Positions 1 to 14,600 of a DNA stretch of 64,000 bases are shown here, in pieces. Position 1 is the first letter of the stretch. Every line of letters starts with the position of its first letter. This DNA is from Beaufortia kweichowensis (taxonomy: Eukaryota; Chordata; Actinopteri; Cypriniformes; Gastromyzontidae). A model generated the notes under the pieces. It was not told the origin of the DNA. It was given only the letters and a program-made list of their open reading frames with translations, and did no database searches. Position numbers and translations under genes: made by a program. Location of the stretch: contig CM032798.1 in the NCBI GenBank assembly GCA_019155185.1, positions 18,235,121-18,299,120 on the forward strand. Direction: 5' to 3'.

Positions 1-1900
1 TACAGTGTGATACTACTACTATACTGTATAATAAAGTAGTCCTTAAAGAAGATTAAATATATTATTATATTATATTCAACCTACAGTACAAAACTTACAG
101 TTTATTAGTGACCTGTGTCTGACCTGAATTTCTGGTTGGTTCAAGATTTGTTTTTACGTTTTATAAGCCATAAAAAATGACTAAATGTCCTATTTACAGT
201 ATAATGATAACATTTGTCTATAGTATTGAAACCGTAAAATTATGAATAGAGTGTTAAAATGTGAGTTGTGAGGCTTTTAAACATCTATTGAAATAATTAT
301 TAGGTCCATGCATGGTTACACAATGTCAGTTACAAAACGTACAGTAGACGTGTTTACAAAACCAAAACAGGATATACACCTGAAACCAGTAGTGCAAACA
401 TCCCAGTTGGTAATTTAACTTTTAACTGTCATGCCATACAGTCATACTGAAACTCTAATATAAAAAACATCCTTCCGTACCTTCACCTCTTCGATCAGAT
501 GATCTCGGTGTCAAACGCAACTGTATGTATTCAGAGCTGCTGCGCGTGGCACATGCACACATAGCGCGACGCGTCCGCCATGTTTTGTGTGGCATTCTCC
601 ATAAATGTCACTGTATATTATTATAACATGCATTAGTTTAAATGATAACTCCGTACCACACACGTATAAAATCCATGTTAATTTTCATAAAAGAAAGGCA
701 ATGTCTAAAATGTATTTGTAACGCATGTTATTTTGATCGTGCCACACTCATCATGGTTGAAGAAACCCGACGCAACAGTTGGAATGTCGTAGGCGTTGTC
801 TGGCACCGCGCGCTCTGATTGGGTGATTATGAGAGGCGTTTATAAAAAGTATTACTGCTCAATGCTACTATTATAAATATTTCAATTTCATCAGTACAAT
901 CGATTGCAGGAGAATAATTGATTACACAATAGAAAGCCATATATGATCGAAAAACCATAACATAAATGACACTGATGCAAAACACTGAGATTCAACTATA
1001 TGATTAAAAACGATCGGATTGCATTAACTAATTATATCTCAAATACATCGGAAGCTCCGAGTAGCCAGTCGTAATCTGTTTAATTTTTTTCATAACTCTT
1101 TTGGCCTTCTGGGGACGAAATAGTTTAACAATTTAATATTTTTCCAACGAAATTGTTGGTAAGTTAGTAAATTATTGCTTTTGATGGTAATTGTATGCTT
1201 TTTTTTATTGTGTTTAGACTGTAAGTATCTGATAGAATAGAACTTATTGCCATTGCACAGTATTGTACAATAATAAATTGAGCACGTCTCCCAAGTAGTA
1301 CTCAAATACACAAAACACACATACAAAAAGATGGAAAAGTCACATTTAAATGTTTTAGCTTCGGCTGTAATTCTGTAAATATCCAGTATGCTTGGTTTTC
1401 TGCCTTGCCTTGTTACACGACATTAATCAAATAGACTTAAGTAAGTTAAAGTAAAAGTTAAAGGTAAGTTTTTAAGTTAAAAAGGGCTCCAATTTTTTTA
1501 AATTTGTGTAGGGTTTGGGTGTGTCCAAGTAGAGTCAAACAAAGAAATGAAACTTAATACTATTTATTACATTATTTATGAGTATTAGAGAGTATCAGAT
1601 TTGGTAAAACGTTCTTCTAATTGGTATTTCTAGGAACTGTACTTGTTTTCTACTGCATGAAATTGATCTGATCTGTTTTGTCTTCACCTTTTGTCTTTGT
1701 ATTAAAGAACAACACGTATTAAATTGACTATAAAAATGTTGAGACTAAAGAATTTTTGAAAAACTAGTTCTTATTGTGGGGTTTAAATAGCAGTATTGTA
1801 TAATCAATTTATCTGGTATTGTAGTGCTTTACAATTAAACGTGGATTAATTTATGAAACATTATTTAGGTTGATTTCTTGCTGTTAATAAATCAGTAAAT
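1..1900. other. Upstream intergenic DNA without recognisable coding exons
   Basis: AT-rich sequence with no reading frame that looks like a vertebrate exon on either strand. The only notable structure is a CpG-containing patch at about 520-850, described separately as a promoter candidate. The rest looks like ordinary intergenic DNA upstream of slc44a2. Confidence 0.5.
571..848 (+). promoter_or_regulatory. Promoter-like patch with YY1, CCAAT and TATA motifs
   Basis: A CpG-bearing stretch contains a YY1-type CGCCATGTT (about 576-584), an inverted CCAAT box ATTGGG (818-823) and a TATAAAAA (841-848) in the usual CCAAT-then-TATA order for the + strand. No coding exon follows before slc44a2, 1.3 kb downstream. 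It could be a distal 5' promoter of slc44a2 (mammalian SLC44A2 has two promoters) or belong to a non-coding transcript. The order and spacing are seen; the function is inferred. Confidence 0.3.
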
Positions 1901-1925
1901 TCCAGCGAAGCGGCGCCGATATGTC

Positions 1926-2148
1926 ATTGGCCGACACGACTGTCTATCATTTTTCCAGCTCTGTGATTGGAGGATGCAGCCCACACGTTTTCTCGTCGGA
2001 AAAGCGAAATACATCATCATGCGTGTACTGTTAGAATGTGCAACACACACTTCTGCTGTATGAGTCTGATGGACAATTCCTCACAAGCTTAAGCGATACC
2101 ACTCCTTTTGAGATTTAAGTCAGTGCCACAAGTGCGCATCTTTCTGCC
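1926..2148 (+). promoter_or_regulatory. slc44a2: Proximal promoter and 5' UTR of slc44a2
   Basis: Two inverted CCAAT boxes (ATTGG at 1926-1930 and 1966-1970) lie 40 bp apart in a locally CpG-rich stretch 180-220 bp before the start codon. Paired NF-Y boxes are common in TATA-less vertebrate promoters. The start codon sits in a good context (ccATGG). Confidence 0.45.
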
Positions 2149-2649
2149 ATGGAGCCGGAGGAGAAAAAGCCCGAGTCCAAATATGGTAAGAGGGTTTATT
2201 TTTTTAAGGGATGGTCTTCAGATGGAAACAATGACTAATGCGTGGGGCGTGGGTCTCGCGGATTTTGGACGAGGAATAATAATCCAGAATCGCACGTGAT
2301 CGGCCGGTGCTCGACATGAAAACATAAGTGTGTGAATTTAAGGTTAGCATTTAAATCGGTTGATTATAGAGCGAGTGGAAGCAAGAAAACAATAGGCGTG
2401 TATATAAACACATGCTGTTAGTTCAATAATCACTGCGAATTATATTTGCTTGTTTTGATTCGGTTTATCATTATCTATTGTGAACATCCTTCACTATCTC
2501 TTACTAGCACACGCCCATTAAACAGTGACAATTTTATTTTTTAAATATATGTTGTCAATAAACCCTTGCAATTGTTATATTTATACTTCAAGAAAACTAA
2601 ATTATTTAGTTTTATGTAGAGTTTTTTCAGTGGTTTGGCTAAATGGTCA

Positions 2650-2682
<33 letters not shown>

Positions 2683-5600
2683 GTATATATATATATATAT
2701 GCCATACACTAGTTAGTTATTAGTAGTATTGATAACCAAACATCACTGAGCCCCATTGTATGAACACAAAACCACTGAGACATGTTATAGTACAATTTGT
2801 GAATCACATGAGATTAAAAAAATGTTTTTTTATTTATTTATGTTTTGTGTATCCTGTTTGTAGTAACACATAGCATATTTATGTTCAATTTAAGGTTTTT
2901 TCGTTTTTCTGTACAAACTTTTAGTGGTTGTCAGTTTGTTAACAAGTTTGTTAACCCTACTAACTAAATACAACAGAGAACTTTAGTAGGATAGAAATGT
3001 TGTAGATTATTGGGCTTGATGGACTTTCTTACCGGAGCCCCTTTATAATTTAGCCGACTTTGCTGTTGCATTCTTAAAAAAAGATTCAGGGTTCAAAGTT
3101 TTGTTCTTGGGTTGCTCATGTCAGTGCAAATTTTCTCTGTTTGTTGAAGACAAGTTGTAACGTGATTTTCAGTACAGAGCTCAGACTATCTTACAACTCG
3201 CCTTCCTCTGGTTTGCATTCTATCTAGTCTTAAAAATGACATTTACACCAGAGGTCCTTGCCGTAAATCTCTGACGAGGACCGTACAAATCCGTCCTCAT
3301 GATGTCCATGTAAATACTGTAACTTTTTCATTGCGCTGGTTGATGAATGACATTGAAACATTTTTCTCCAGTTGCCTAGCAATCTCACATCGTTGCAAAC
3401 CTCTTATAACTACAAAGGCATCTCGAATATCAGCGGCCTGTATTGTGTCAGGAGATCACATGACTTTGCGGGTGGAAAAGGTCAGTTTGAAACAGGGGCA
3501 GAAGTGTGTGATAAGAATCAAGCTGTAGGTCGCTGTCTGTCCATATGTTCGATCAAAGCATCAGATCAGGCTTGAAAATCAAGCAAACAAACAACAGATG
3601 TTTACTACAGATTGCCAAATAAATAGCTTTGTCTTGATGGCGCTTACAATCAGTACAATTTTAATGTTGAGCATGCAAAGAAGACGTAGAAGATCATGCA
3701 AAGCATAACTATTTTACGCTATTCGAAAAAAGCAAGATTGAAGGCCCAATTGAAATATTGCAAAAGTGCATATAGCAATTTGTGTTTAGCAATAGGTGAA
3801 TTATTAATATAATTCAAAAAGTTAGATATAATCAAAGTTTTAGGGCAGAAACTGGCAAGACAGAGAGAGTGATGCTTTCTTTTTCCAAAGTATAAAACAT
3901 GCATGTTGGTTATATAATTTTCAGTTTTGAAATAGATTTAACAATATTTAAGCATTATCGTATCGCATAGCAAATATATCATTATTTAGCAAGTTACTGC
4001 AAATTGCATTGTTCTTATTTGAAAAAATTGGCTTCATGAACATTTCTATAGCAATTAATAAAATAATTATTTCGCTTCTTGTGCTCCTGGCTGTGACAAA
4101 AGCTCTTGAAATAATGTGACGTGCTCTTAAATCTGCCCCGCACCAACTTCCTGTTTAATAGGAAATACATTGTCAAAGAACGTCAAGCCATTTCATGAGT
4201 TCTTTAAGGAAGTTTGTTATGCTCAAGACGTTTAAATGTAATGTCAAAGCATATGACTTCCTGTCCTGTTCCTGTCCTGATGCAGTCCTGATGCAAAGAA
4301 AGGAAGTTTGTAAGTGACTTCTACGTGAAATTCATAATCAATGATGGGAAAGGGTTCGCACAATGCAAGACGAGGTTTGATATTTCACCTTTTCTGGATT
4401 TCAGAACATTGAGAATGTGTTGTAGATTTGATTATGTTACATCACTAAGTGTGCATTCAAAGTTTTTTAGAGATGCAGAGGCTGATCTGTTGCTATTTAT
4501 ATTAAATAATAATAAACCTTTGAATCCAGTGATTGAATAGATAATTAGTTGATATGAAAGCGGTTTGTATGTGTCAGGTTAGCAGCATTAGCTGTTTGAG
4601 AGCTCTTAAAAGCTGCTGTCATTAGGGAGCTGTTTGTGGATGGCTAAGTGCATCTATCTACTTCACCCGTGACTGCTCTAAATGGATGACAACTCAATAA
4701 AATAAACAGTTAAAACACACAGACACTCTTACTGTGCATTTATTACAAACCAGCGGTCTATACGTTGGCTGTAGTGTAGTTTTAGATGACCTTTGGACAG
4801 CACCAAAAATGTAACCGAAACACAGGACTGGTAACAGAGAGATCACCAGTTACTATAAAATATTAAAGTACAGACATAAATCAGCCATACATATGCCTGC
4901 ATATCAACAGTATGTTTCTAAACCATAAATCAATCCAAAAACAGAAAAATTATCTACTTGATTTGAAGCAGCATCCAGTTCTGTGCTACAAAGGATCTGT
5001 ATATTTCTTTATATAATATACTATATAAAATATAGTGTTTTAAACCTGATTTCCAGACCTAGAAAACACATGGCAACTCGTATAAAACACAGGAAATTTT
5101 TAAATGATTTAACATATTGTTTTTAACTAGTAAAATTGTGTTTGCTTGCTGTGGTTTCTTGTCACTATATGTTCCTGTAGTTTGCTGTTCCTGCATTGCA
5201 TTAGCAGTGCAAAAGATTCCCGGGAAACACACATATGTTAGTCGCTTTGGATAAAACCATCTGCCAAATGCATAAATATAAATGCTTACAAATCAAAGTG
5301 ATGTTTAATATGTGATGTTCATCCAGTAATCACAAACCATCAGAATAGTAATGATTGATCAGAAAGAGTGGACCAAAGCAGCTCATGTATGCTAGCGGTT
5401 ATCTTCCAAGAACACGATGGATTTCAGGCACATTATATTTTGTTTAGAGGCTACAGGATGCTCTTTTTCCTGCGCAACCTGCTTCCTTAAATAGACTCTG
5501 TATCTCTGCCAAACTTAGACTTGGCCGAGTTTCGTGTAAGTGAGGCATTGCACACATAACCAATGACAACATTCACACTTTCTAAATCTTCACACCATCA

Positions 5601-8600
5601 TCTGAATACTCCATCACTTTAATCTAAAAATGCACAAGCCAACACACTTTAAATATATAAAGAGTGTTTCTCTGACAAAAGTAAATATTCTGAAGGCCAA
5701 ACGTTCTTAAAAGGATAGTTCATCGAAATATGAAAAATCTCTCACCATTTATTAACCCACCAGATTTGACTTGCTTCAGATGAACACAAATAATTTTGAA
5801 TCCAAAATCCACCATGTTTTCTTCATATATAGGATCCAGAATGTTTTGTCAGGTCTAATGTAGATTTACACAACACTGTTTTCAACATAAAATCTAAGAC
5901 ATTTTATGCGTTTTAGCTCTTCATTTACACGAAACTTTTGAAAATAGGTTTCAAAGTGCAAATTCACGAAAATGATGTAAATTCACAAGAACGATTGTTT
6001 TCATGTAAAATACAAATAGGTTTTGCATAAATGGGGACATAATGATTCTTCACATTTCTGGCCTGGCATGAATAATACATAATACAGCGTTTTAATCATT
6101 TTAGTGGATCCATATGAACAGGATAAAGTTGACAACATTATTGTATGCAAAACATTTTAAATACACACTTTTTTATTACAGTACATTGTTGTTAAGTAAA
6201 CATACACTTTAAACTCAACTTATTTTCAATAACAGTCTTTTTGCAAAACTCGCATTACACTGACATGTTTTTTCTGATCACCCAAGTTTTCCATTCCAGA
6301 AACCAAAGGTTATTTTCTTTAATTAATTGACATGCACTAAACAGATGCTTTTACCCAAAATGAGTTGCAGTACATTAATTCACAGTATACAGCACATTCC
6401 CACAGACTCATTTTACTATAAAATGATCAGAATCAGCCCTATCCAGCCAGCTTTACACCCCGGGCGATGGGAAAGAATCTGTCTTTTTTAACTGAGTTAA
6501 CCTTTCATCGATCCGTGTAGAATCGGTCCATCAGGCTTTATCACCTATAAAACCAGCCGCTTGATTTGCATGATGGCACCACCTCCTCATCACAACAGAT
6601 GACAAACTGCACAGTAATCTGTCCGGCCTGAATAACAAACAACACCTTTGAGAGAAAACATGATGATATTATATTTGTTGCTGAAAATGTACACAAATTA
6701 CAGTTCTTCTGTAAATAAATATACATCTTTATTATATTTACAGGTGAGCCACAAAAATTTGACCCCACATTTAAAGGCCCAATTTATAACAGGTGAGACA
6801 AATCATATTTACGTTTTATAAACTATTTTTATGTAATCTTTTTTGTTTATCAGACCTCATAAATGTCTAAGACTTGTTTTTTTGTTGAACAGGGGTTGCA
6901 CAGATATTCTTTGTTGTATTCTGTTCATCTTGGCTTTGCTGGGATACTTTGCTGTTGGAATCCTGGGTGAGTTTCTGCCCTTACATTTTCTTTGAACTTT
7001 GAACATTTTCTTTGTAAAGGTGATTCATGTGACTTTTTCATAGTTTGGGTTGCTATGGGTTGATTTGGTGTAATGGCACAAATATAACACACTTTTTTGT
7101 ATGTCATAGCGTGGTCTCAGGGTGACCCTAGGAAGGTGATTTACCCAACAGACAGTAAGGGTCAGTTTTGTGGACAGGTTGGAACCCCTCTCGAGTGAGT
7201 GAATGTCCTCCATTTTAAATGTTTTTTATGTTGTGTAGAATTCTCTTAAACTTGTTTTTCTGTTTTTGTGTGTAATATGTGAATAATCAGAAAGAAGCCT
7301 CTGTTATTCTACTTCAACATCATGAAGTGTGCGAGTCCTCTGGTTCTGCTGGAGCTTCAGTGTCCGACCACACAGGTCTGCCAGTGTTTTACTGAACTGC
7401 TTTTCACAACGCCACGTGATTGTAATGTTTGTCTGTTGACAGCACAGCATTTCTTTGTTTTTATGTTTATTTTGGCAGATCTGTGTGGAAAGCTGTCCAA
7501 ATAAATTCATGACTTTGGTGAAGGCTTTAGCGGTTAAAGATGATATGGAATACTACAAGCAGTACTGTAAGGAGGGAGTGGACATCACCAATATGGTGAG
7601 TTCTGGAAAAATATGTGTATTTGCCATTTAAAATCATTGAAAATCACAGATTAACAAAACGAAAAAAAATCACTTTTTTCCAGAGAGCTCCTGAAATCCT
7701 GAGAGACGGCTTGTGTCCTTCAATAATCACACCCAGCAAAGCTTGTAAGATGATAAATCTTTTGTTGTGTATCACATAAAGTAGTTAAACTACTGTAAAA
7801 CAGAATTTTCTCTTAGTAATGTACTTCTAGTAATTTATATGTTGTGTTTCAGTCACACGGAGGTGTTTGCCTGCGCTGGAGACGTTGAAGGGTGGTGTGG
7901 TTGTGATTGGAAATAAAACCACGTTTACAGATGACCAAGGAGAGAATATAAATGCGACAGATCTTCTCGAAGCATCAAAGTTAGTAATGTGTCTATCTGT
8001 GATGTTTGTTCATAAAAACATTAAGCTCATTATTATTTATTGAACTCTTATTTATGCGTAATGGGATCAGGAGAAATCTGTTTGCATTTTTAGTGGGTAT
8101 TCACCAGATTGTTTTGAATGTAATATCTATAACCAACATCTGTGATATATTATTTAAATGTTACTATATTAAAATGCTCATGACATTAGTTTTAATATAA
8201 CATACATGAATGGTTGGTATGAGATTCACACACACACAGCTTTCTTTAAAGTAATAGAAAATCTGTTTTTGTACTTTTTGTATCCTTATTGTGCTGTTTC
8301 TATTTCTCCATCACTTTTTACAGGAAATCTAATGTAGTGGTGGAGGCTCGGGCGGTCGCCATGAGAATATTTGAGGATTATACTCAATCCTGGCACTGGA
8401 TACTTCTGTAAGTGGGTTTAGACTTGTCCTCGGCATCTCTCTTCATGTCTCATTCACTGATATAATGAAAAGTTTTTAGATGAATAATAAATCTCTGTTT
8501 TTGTCAGTGGTTTGGTGATCGCTATGGTGGTCAGTTTGATCTTCATCCTCTTGCTGCGGTGTCTGGCTGGAGTCATGGTGTGGGTCATGATCGTCCTTGT

Positions 8601-11600
8601 CATTCTTGTGATTGGATATGGTGAGTTTTGACAATTTCTTTTTTTAAGGAAAATATCATTTTCTAATTTTTACTTTTGAGTTTGATGTGACACAGGTTTT
8701 GTGTTAACATCAGATTTTTTGTCTTTTGTTTCTCCGCAGGTATTTTCCATTGTTATATGCAGTATGCAAGTCTGAAAGGACAGGCCGGTTCTGATGTCAC
8801 TATCAAAGATTTGGGTTTACAGACAGACTTCTCTGTATACTTACAGATCCAGCAGACGTGGCTTGCCTTTAGTAAGTGTCTTTTCACAAACATTATGATA
8901 TTGATATTATAAACCATGATAATCAGGCTTTTGGAATTTATTCAGCACTGTCACGTTTTGTCGTAAGAGTCACAATAGGCATAATCTCTCTCTTTGATCA
9001 TTTTCAGTGTTTCACTTTTTGTCTAATATACCTTTTTTTGCTCTTTTTTTGTCTTCTTGAGATCTCACTCTGAGACGCTTTTTAAAAGCATTTCACAAGA
9101 AGTAAAGTTTGTCCTTTTTTTCACACTTGGGTGTTGAGATTTGTTTTTATTGCCATTATATTCAGTTATTTCTCTCTGTGTCCTTCTCCAGTGATCATCT
9201 TGTGTATTGTGGAAGTGGTGATCATTCTGCTCCTCATCTTCCTCAGGAAGAGACTGTTGATCGCTATCGCTCTCATTAAAGAGGCCAGCAGGTCAGACCA
9301 CACTCCTTCTCTTCACATATCATCATCATATCAAACACCAGCGTTTCTGCGAGTCTTAATAATCTCATGTGTCTTTCAGAGCCATCGGTCATGTGATGTC
9401 AGCACTGTTTTACCCTCTGCTGACCTTTGCCCTGCTGTCTCTGGTCATCGCATACTGGGCGATCACGGCTGTGTATCCTACACAAAATCAATGGCGTGAA
9501 TTATTGTACAAGTTTTCTAATTATGTGATTACATAGGAATAAATACAGTATATCCTTAACTGTTATTTAGATTTTTGTCAACTTCTAATGAACCGGTGTA
9601 CAAGGTTTTTAATACCACAGAGTGTCCGTATTTCCGAGACACCTGCAACCCTGAGGTTAGTGCTTTATTTTGTTATTTGTTAAAGATTTATTTGCTTGAT
9701 TTTACATTTTTTGGCAAGTAAACTGTATTTACTGTATTCTCTTTCCAGACTTTCAACACCTCAAACGTCACGACTGAATGTCCTGATGCCGAGTGTCTGT
9801 TTGCTTTTTATGGAGGAGAGACGTTATATCACAAGTACCTGATTCTGTTTCAGTTCTACAATCTATTCCTCTTCTTCTGGTGTGCTAACTTCGTGACAGC
9901 TCTGGGTCAGGTCACTCTTGCTGGAGCTTTTGCCTCTTATTACTGGGCCTTTAAAAAGCCTGATGATATCCCAGCATTCCCTGTGTTCAACTCTCTGGGA
10001 CGGGCTCTCAGGTATGACACAAACCCACTCTTAATTATTGTCTGTGTGTGTTTGGTTTTGGTATTGTCTTTGAATAAACTAATTGTTAGGATAGAGTCAT
10101 TCTTTTAATAGATTCATTTTAGGATACATTCATTCTTACAGTAGATTCATTTTTTAAATAGATTCAGTTTAAGGATAGATTCATTCTTTTAATAGAATCA
10201 TTTTTAGGATAGATTCACTTTTTTAAAAGAATCATTTTTAGGATAGATTCATTCTTTTAAAAGAATCATTTTTAGGATAGATTCATCTTTTTTAGGATAG
10301 ATTCATTCTTTTAATAGAATAATTTTTAGGATAGATTCATTCTTTTAATAGAATCATTTTTAGTAAAGATTCACTTTTTTAAAAGAATCATTTTTAGGAT
10401 AGATTCATTATTTTAATAGAATCATTTTTAGGATAGATTCATTATTTTAATAGAATCGTTTTTAGGATAGATTCATTATTTTAATAGAATCATTTTTAGG
10501 ATAGATTCATTATTTTAATAGAATCATTTTTAGGATAGATTCATTCTTTTAATAGAATCATTTTAGGATAGATTCATTCTTTTAATAGAATCATTTTTAG
10601 GATAGATTCATTCTTTTTTAATAGATTGATTCATTCTTTTTAATAGAATCATTTTTGGGATAGATTCATTCTTTTAATAGAATCATTTTTAGGATAGAAT
10701 CTTTTAATAGAATCATTTTAGGATAGATTCATTATTTTAATAGAATCATTTTTAGGATAGATTCTTTTCATTATTTTAATAGAATCATTTTTTAATAGAA
10801 TCATTTTAGGATTGATTCATTCTTTTAATAGAATCATTTTAGGATAGATTCATTATTTTAATAGAATCATTTTTAGGATAGATTCATTCTTTTAATAGAA
10901 TCATTTTTAGGATAGATTCACTTTTTTAATAGAATAATTTTTTAATAGATTAATTTTTGGGATAGATTCATTCTTTTAAAAGAATCATTTTTAGGATAGA
11001 TTCATTCTTTTAATAGAATCATTTTAGGATTGATTCATTCTTTTAATAGAATAATTTTTAGGATAGATTCATTCTTTTAATAGAATCATTTTAGGATTGA
11101 TTCATTCTTTTAATAGAATAATTTTTAGGATAGATTCATTCTTTTAATAGAATCATTTTTAGTAAAGATTCACTTTTTTAAAAGAATCATTTTTAGGATA
11201 GATTCTATGGATAGATTAATTCTATAGATAGATAATTTTTAAAAATAGATTCATTTCTGTGATAGATTCATTCTTATGAGAGAATTATCTTAAATGATAA
11301 ATTGATAGATTTCTTCTTGTGATAGAATAATTCTTGTATACATTGAATATACAGTATCTGGTTGCTTTGGTTCTTCAGGTATCACACTGGTTCTCTGGCG
11401 TTTGGGTCACTCATTCTCTCTATCGTTCAGATCATCAGGGTGATATTGGAGTATATGGATCAAAAGCTGAAAGGTTTCACTTCTCCAGTGTTGAGAGCTT
11501 TTCTTCATTATAATGTTCATTTTCTTTTCTCTGTGGAATGCAAATAAGATTGTGAAGCTAATTTACTATGACTAATATTAATTATTATGTGAATGATATA

Positions 11601-14600
11601 CTTGATTGATATATTGAGTATATTTTGAGTGTTTATTGTGTGATTTATTGCCCTCAGGTGCCCAAAACAGGTTTGCCAAATTTCTGCTCAGCTGTTTAAA
11701 GTGCTGTTTCTGGTGTCTGGAGAAGTTTATCAAATTCCTGAACAGAAATGCTTACATCATGGTACAGTAATTATTTTCATGGACCTGTCGAGAATTGTTT
11801 GTGGTTGGGCATCAAGGGTAGTGTTTATTTTTAAAACTGATAAATCAAACCTCAGCCTAAATCAAGTATTGTGTCTTTTCAGGTGGCGATATATGGAAAA
11901 AACTTCTGTACATCCGCCCGAGATGCGTTCTTCCTCTTGATGAGAAACATCATCCGGTACGTGCTGACTGGATCTGAACCTTTTAGTCACTGTTGTTTTG
12001 TGTAAGTGTATCTCAGTATTTCATCTCTTTCTTTATCAAAGTGTCGCAGTTCTGGACAAGGTGACAGACTTCCTCTTATTTTTGGGCAAACTTCTCATTG
12101 TGGGAATTGTGGGTGAGTGATTTAGTCACAGACTGACACAGATGTCATAAACATCCAGGTTATTCTGGTGAACCTGATGTCTCACACTGTCCCGTAATAT
12201 AAACTAGCTGTTTCTTAATTTTTCCAGGTATTTGTTCCTTCTTCTTTTTTACGGGCAAGATTAAGTTTGTGGAGGAAGCCGCTCCGTCTCTTAACTATTA
12301 CTGGGTGCCTATACTGGTGAGTAAACTGAACTGGTCCAGCAATACCAGTTGTTTTTCCATGGACAGACTGTTGTATTTATGTTTTCTGTCATTTGCAGAC
12401 TGTGGTGTTTGGTGCCTATCTGATCGCTCATGGTTTCTTCAGCGTTTATGCCATGTGTGTGGACACACTCTTCCTCTGTTTCTGTAAGTCTGAAGGACCT
12501 TTATATATATATTACATGATACAAATACATTGTTTACAGTTCTAACACGTTTGGCTTAATACTTTATTGGTATTTTTCACAAATGTTTGAACTGCTGTTT
12601 TCTGTCTTTTAACATGTGCTTTCCTCTAATGTATTAAAGCGCAACAGAGATCAGACACTATTTTTTACACCCATCTTGGTTACAAAAGTATTCCCATTCA
12701 TTTCCAGTATAGACATCAAAAAAATATTTAAATTAAGAGACATAAAATGGACCAGCTCTGAGATGAAACCCAACATTGTTGATTCAAACTGAGAAGTATT
12801 GGACAATCTGGGAAAATGAAAAATATTGAAAAATTAATGATAACTATTTATCACTTAAAGCAGTTTTAATGGCACAATCATATTCATATATACTTATATA
12901 TATAAGATTTTTTTAGATTTTCACTAAATGATTATCATTACCAAAACAATTTGTGATAACAATATTATCAAAATATCTACTATATCTATTTGTGTTTTCT
13001 CTTTTAAGGCCACTGAATCACACTTAAAATATGGGTGTAGGGAGGCAGAGAGAGAGTTTGTGAACCATTGTGGTTCAAAATGACAAAAATACAGTTTAAA
13101 CAGATACTAATTTATTTACATTACTATCTTAGAATTATCACAAAATCAGTTATTGTGGTTTTTGATATTATCGTTATTTTCAGTGTTGATATATTATGAC
13201 ACCCCTAATATATACATAGAGTATGCAATATTTAAATTTTTGTAATTAAACATTTTTAAATTTAACACAGAAGTTGTTGAAGGATGTGTTGAGACTTGGC
13301 TTGTGTGTTTGCAATTCTTTATGTAGGTGGTCATTGGTAACCTATTGCCAAGATGTATATTTCCATAATAACAGGGACTCTGTTAGATGGGTTATGGGCT
13401 GTTTGTTATTGCTGAAAATCAATTTCTCTATAAAGAAAATGAATGGGAAACACATCTGTTGCGCTTTGCACTTCAAATGCTCACAGGGACTTTTGGCTTG
13501 CTTGTTTCTAACCATTTTCCTTCTTTCTCTCTTCTCAACATGATTTCAACCAATCATGTGTTCTTGCACTGCCTTCTGCTACACGCTCTTAAAAACACTA
13601 ACAATTAAAAAAAATAACCATCATATACAAACTCAAGGCGAAGATCTGGAAAGAAATGACGGTTCCTCCGACAAGCCGTTTTTCATGTCGCCCAAGCTGC
13701 ATCAGATTTTATCTCTCGAACTGAGCGCTGAAGAGGCGGACCATGCGGAGACGCCCGTCGTACATGTGCAAGCTGAAGAAGAAGTCCCTCTGCAGGAGAA
13801 CGGAGAGGTTCAGCTCAAACAGCAGGGCATCCTCAAGCAGGAGCAAGAAGAGGAGACGCCGCTGAATCAGGAGACCCACGCCGAAGAACCTCCCCAGGAG
13901 ACTCAACCACCGCAAACACCTCCAGCTGCAGAGGAGAAACCTGAAGAAGTTGTCACGCAAGAGCCCGAACCGCCGCAGGTCACCGCGCATCAGAATGGAC
14001 CTCAGGAGGTGGACGCAGATGACAAGGAGGAACAGGGAGCTCAACCGCAAGCAGAACCCCCACAAGCGGAGAACCAACTACAAGAAGAACCGGAGGAACC
14101 CAAGCCTCAAGAAAACGGACCTCAGGAGAGTGAGACTCTGCTCACCCCTCAGGAATAGATAAAAGCGGCGCTGATCATCCTACTGACTTCATTACTTTGG
14201 GACTCGTTCGGAGTCGTAATGTTTACTCAAACAATCTCTCAATAAATCATAATTCATCACAATGAATGGCATGACACTAAAATACACAGAATCAGGTTTG
14301 TACTCAACGTATGAGCTACCCGAATGGAAGAAAAACGGTAAACTGGACCTAAACTCTATTAGATATGCCTACATAGCACTCGTAGACTGTGACCGTATTT
14401 GTGTTTTACATAGACCGTTTTAACGTAAGGACATGTTCAAGTGTAGGTGCTCGACTCGTGCCTAAATATTGTTATTAATCAATGTCTTAATCATATTGAA
14501 GAATGCAAAAAGATTTCGCAGTATCGCCATGTTTACAGCAACGACGAAACTAAATACCCTGTTTACAGTGATACCAGCCAAGACCAAACAATGTCATTTT

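Noticed and set aside
9131..9499. 122-codon frame at slc44a2 exons 12-13
   Set aside because: It is a read-through of two real exons and the intron between them; the spliced frame matches the transporter.
13709..14077. 122-codon open frame antisense to the slc44a2 tail exon
   Set aside because: It mirrors the Glu/Gln/Pro-rich sense codons as Leu/Arg/Phe-rich sequence. It has no splice or promoter support, and the sense frame continues the transporter.
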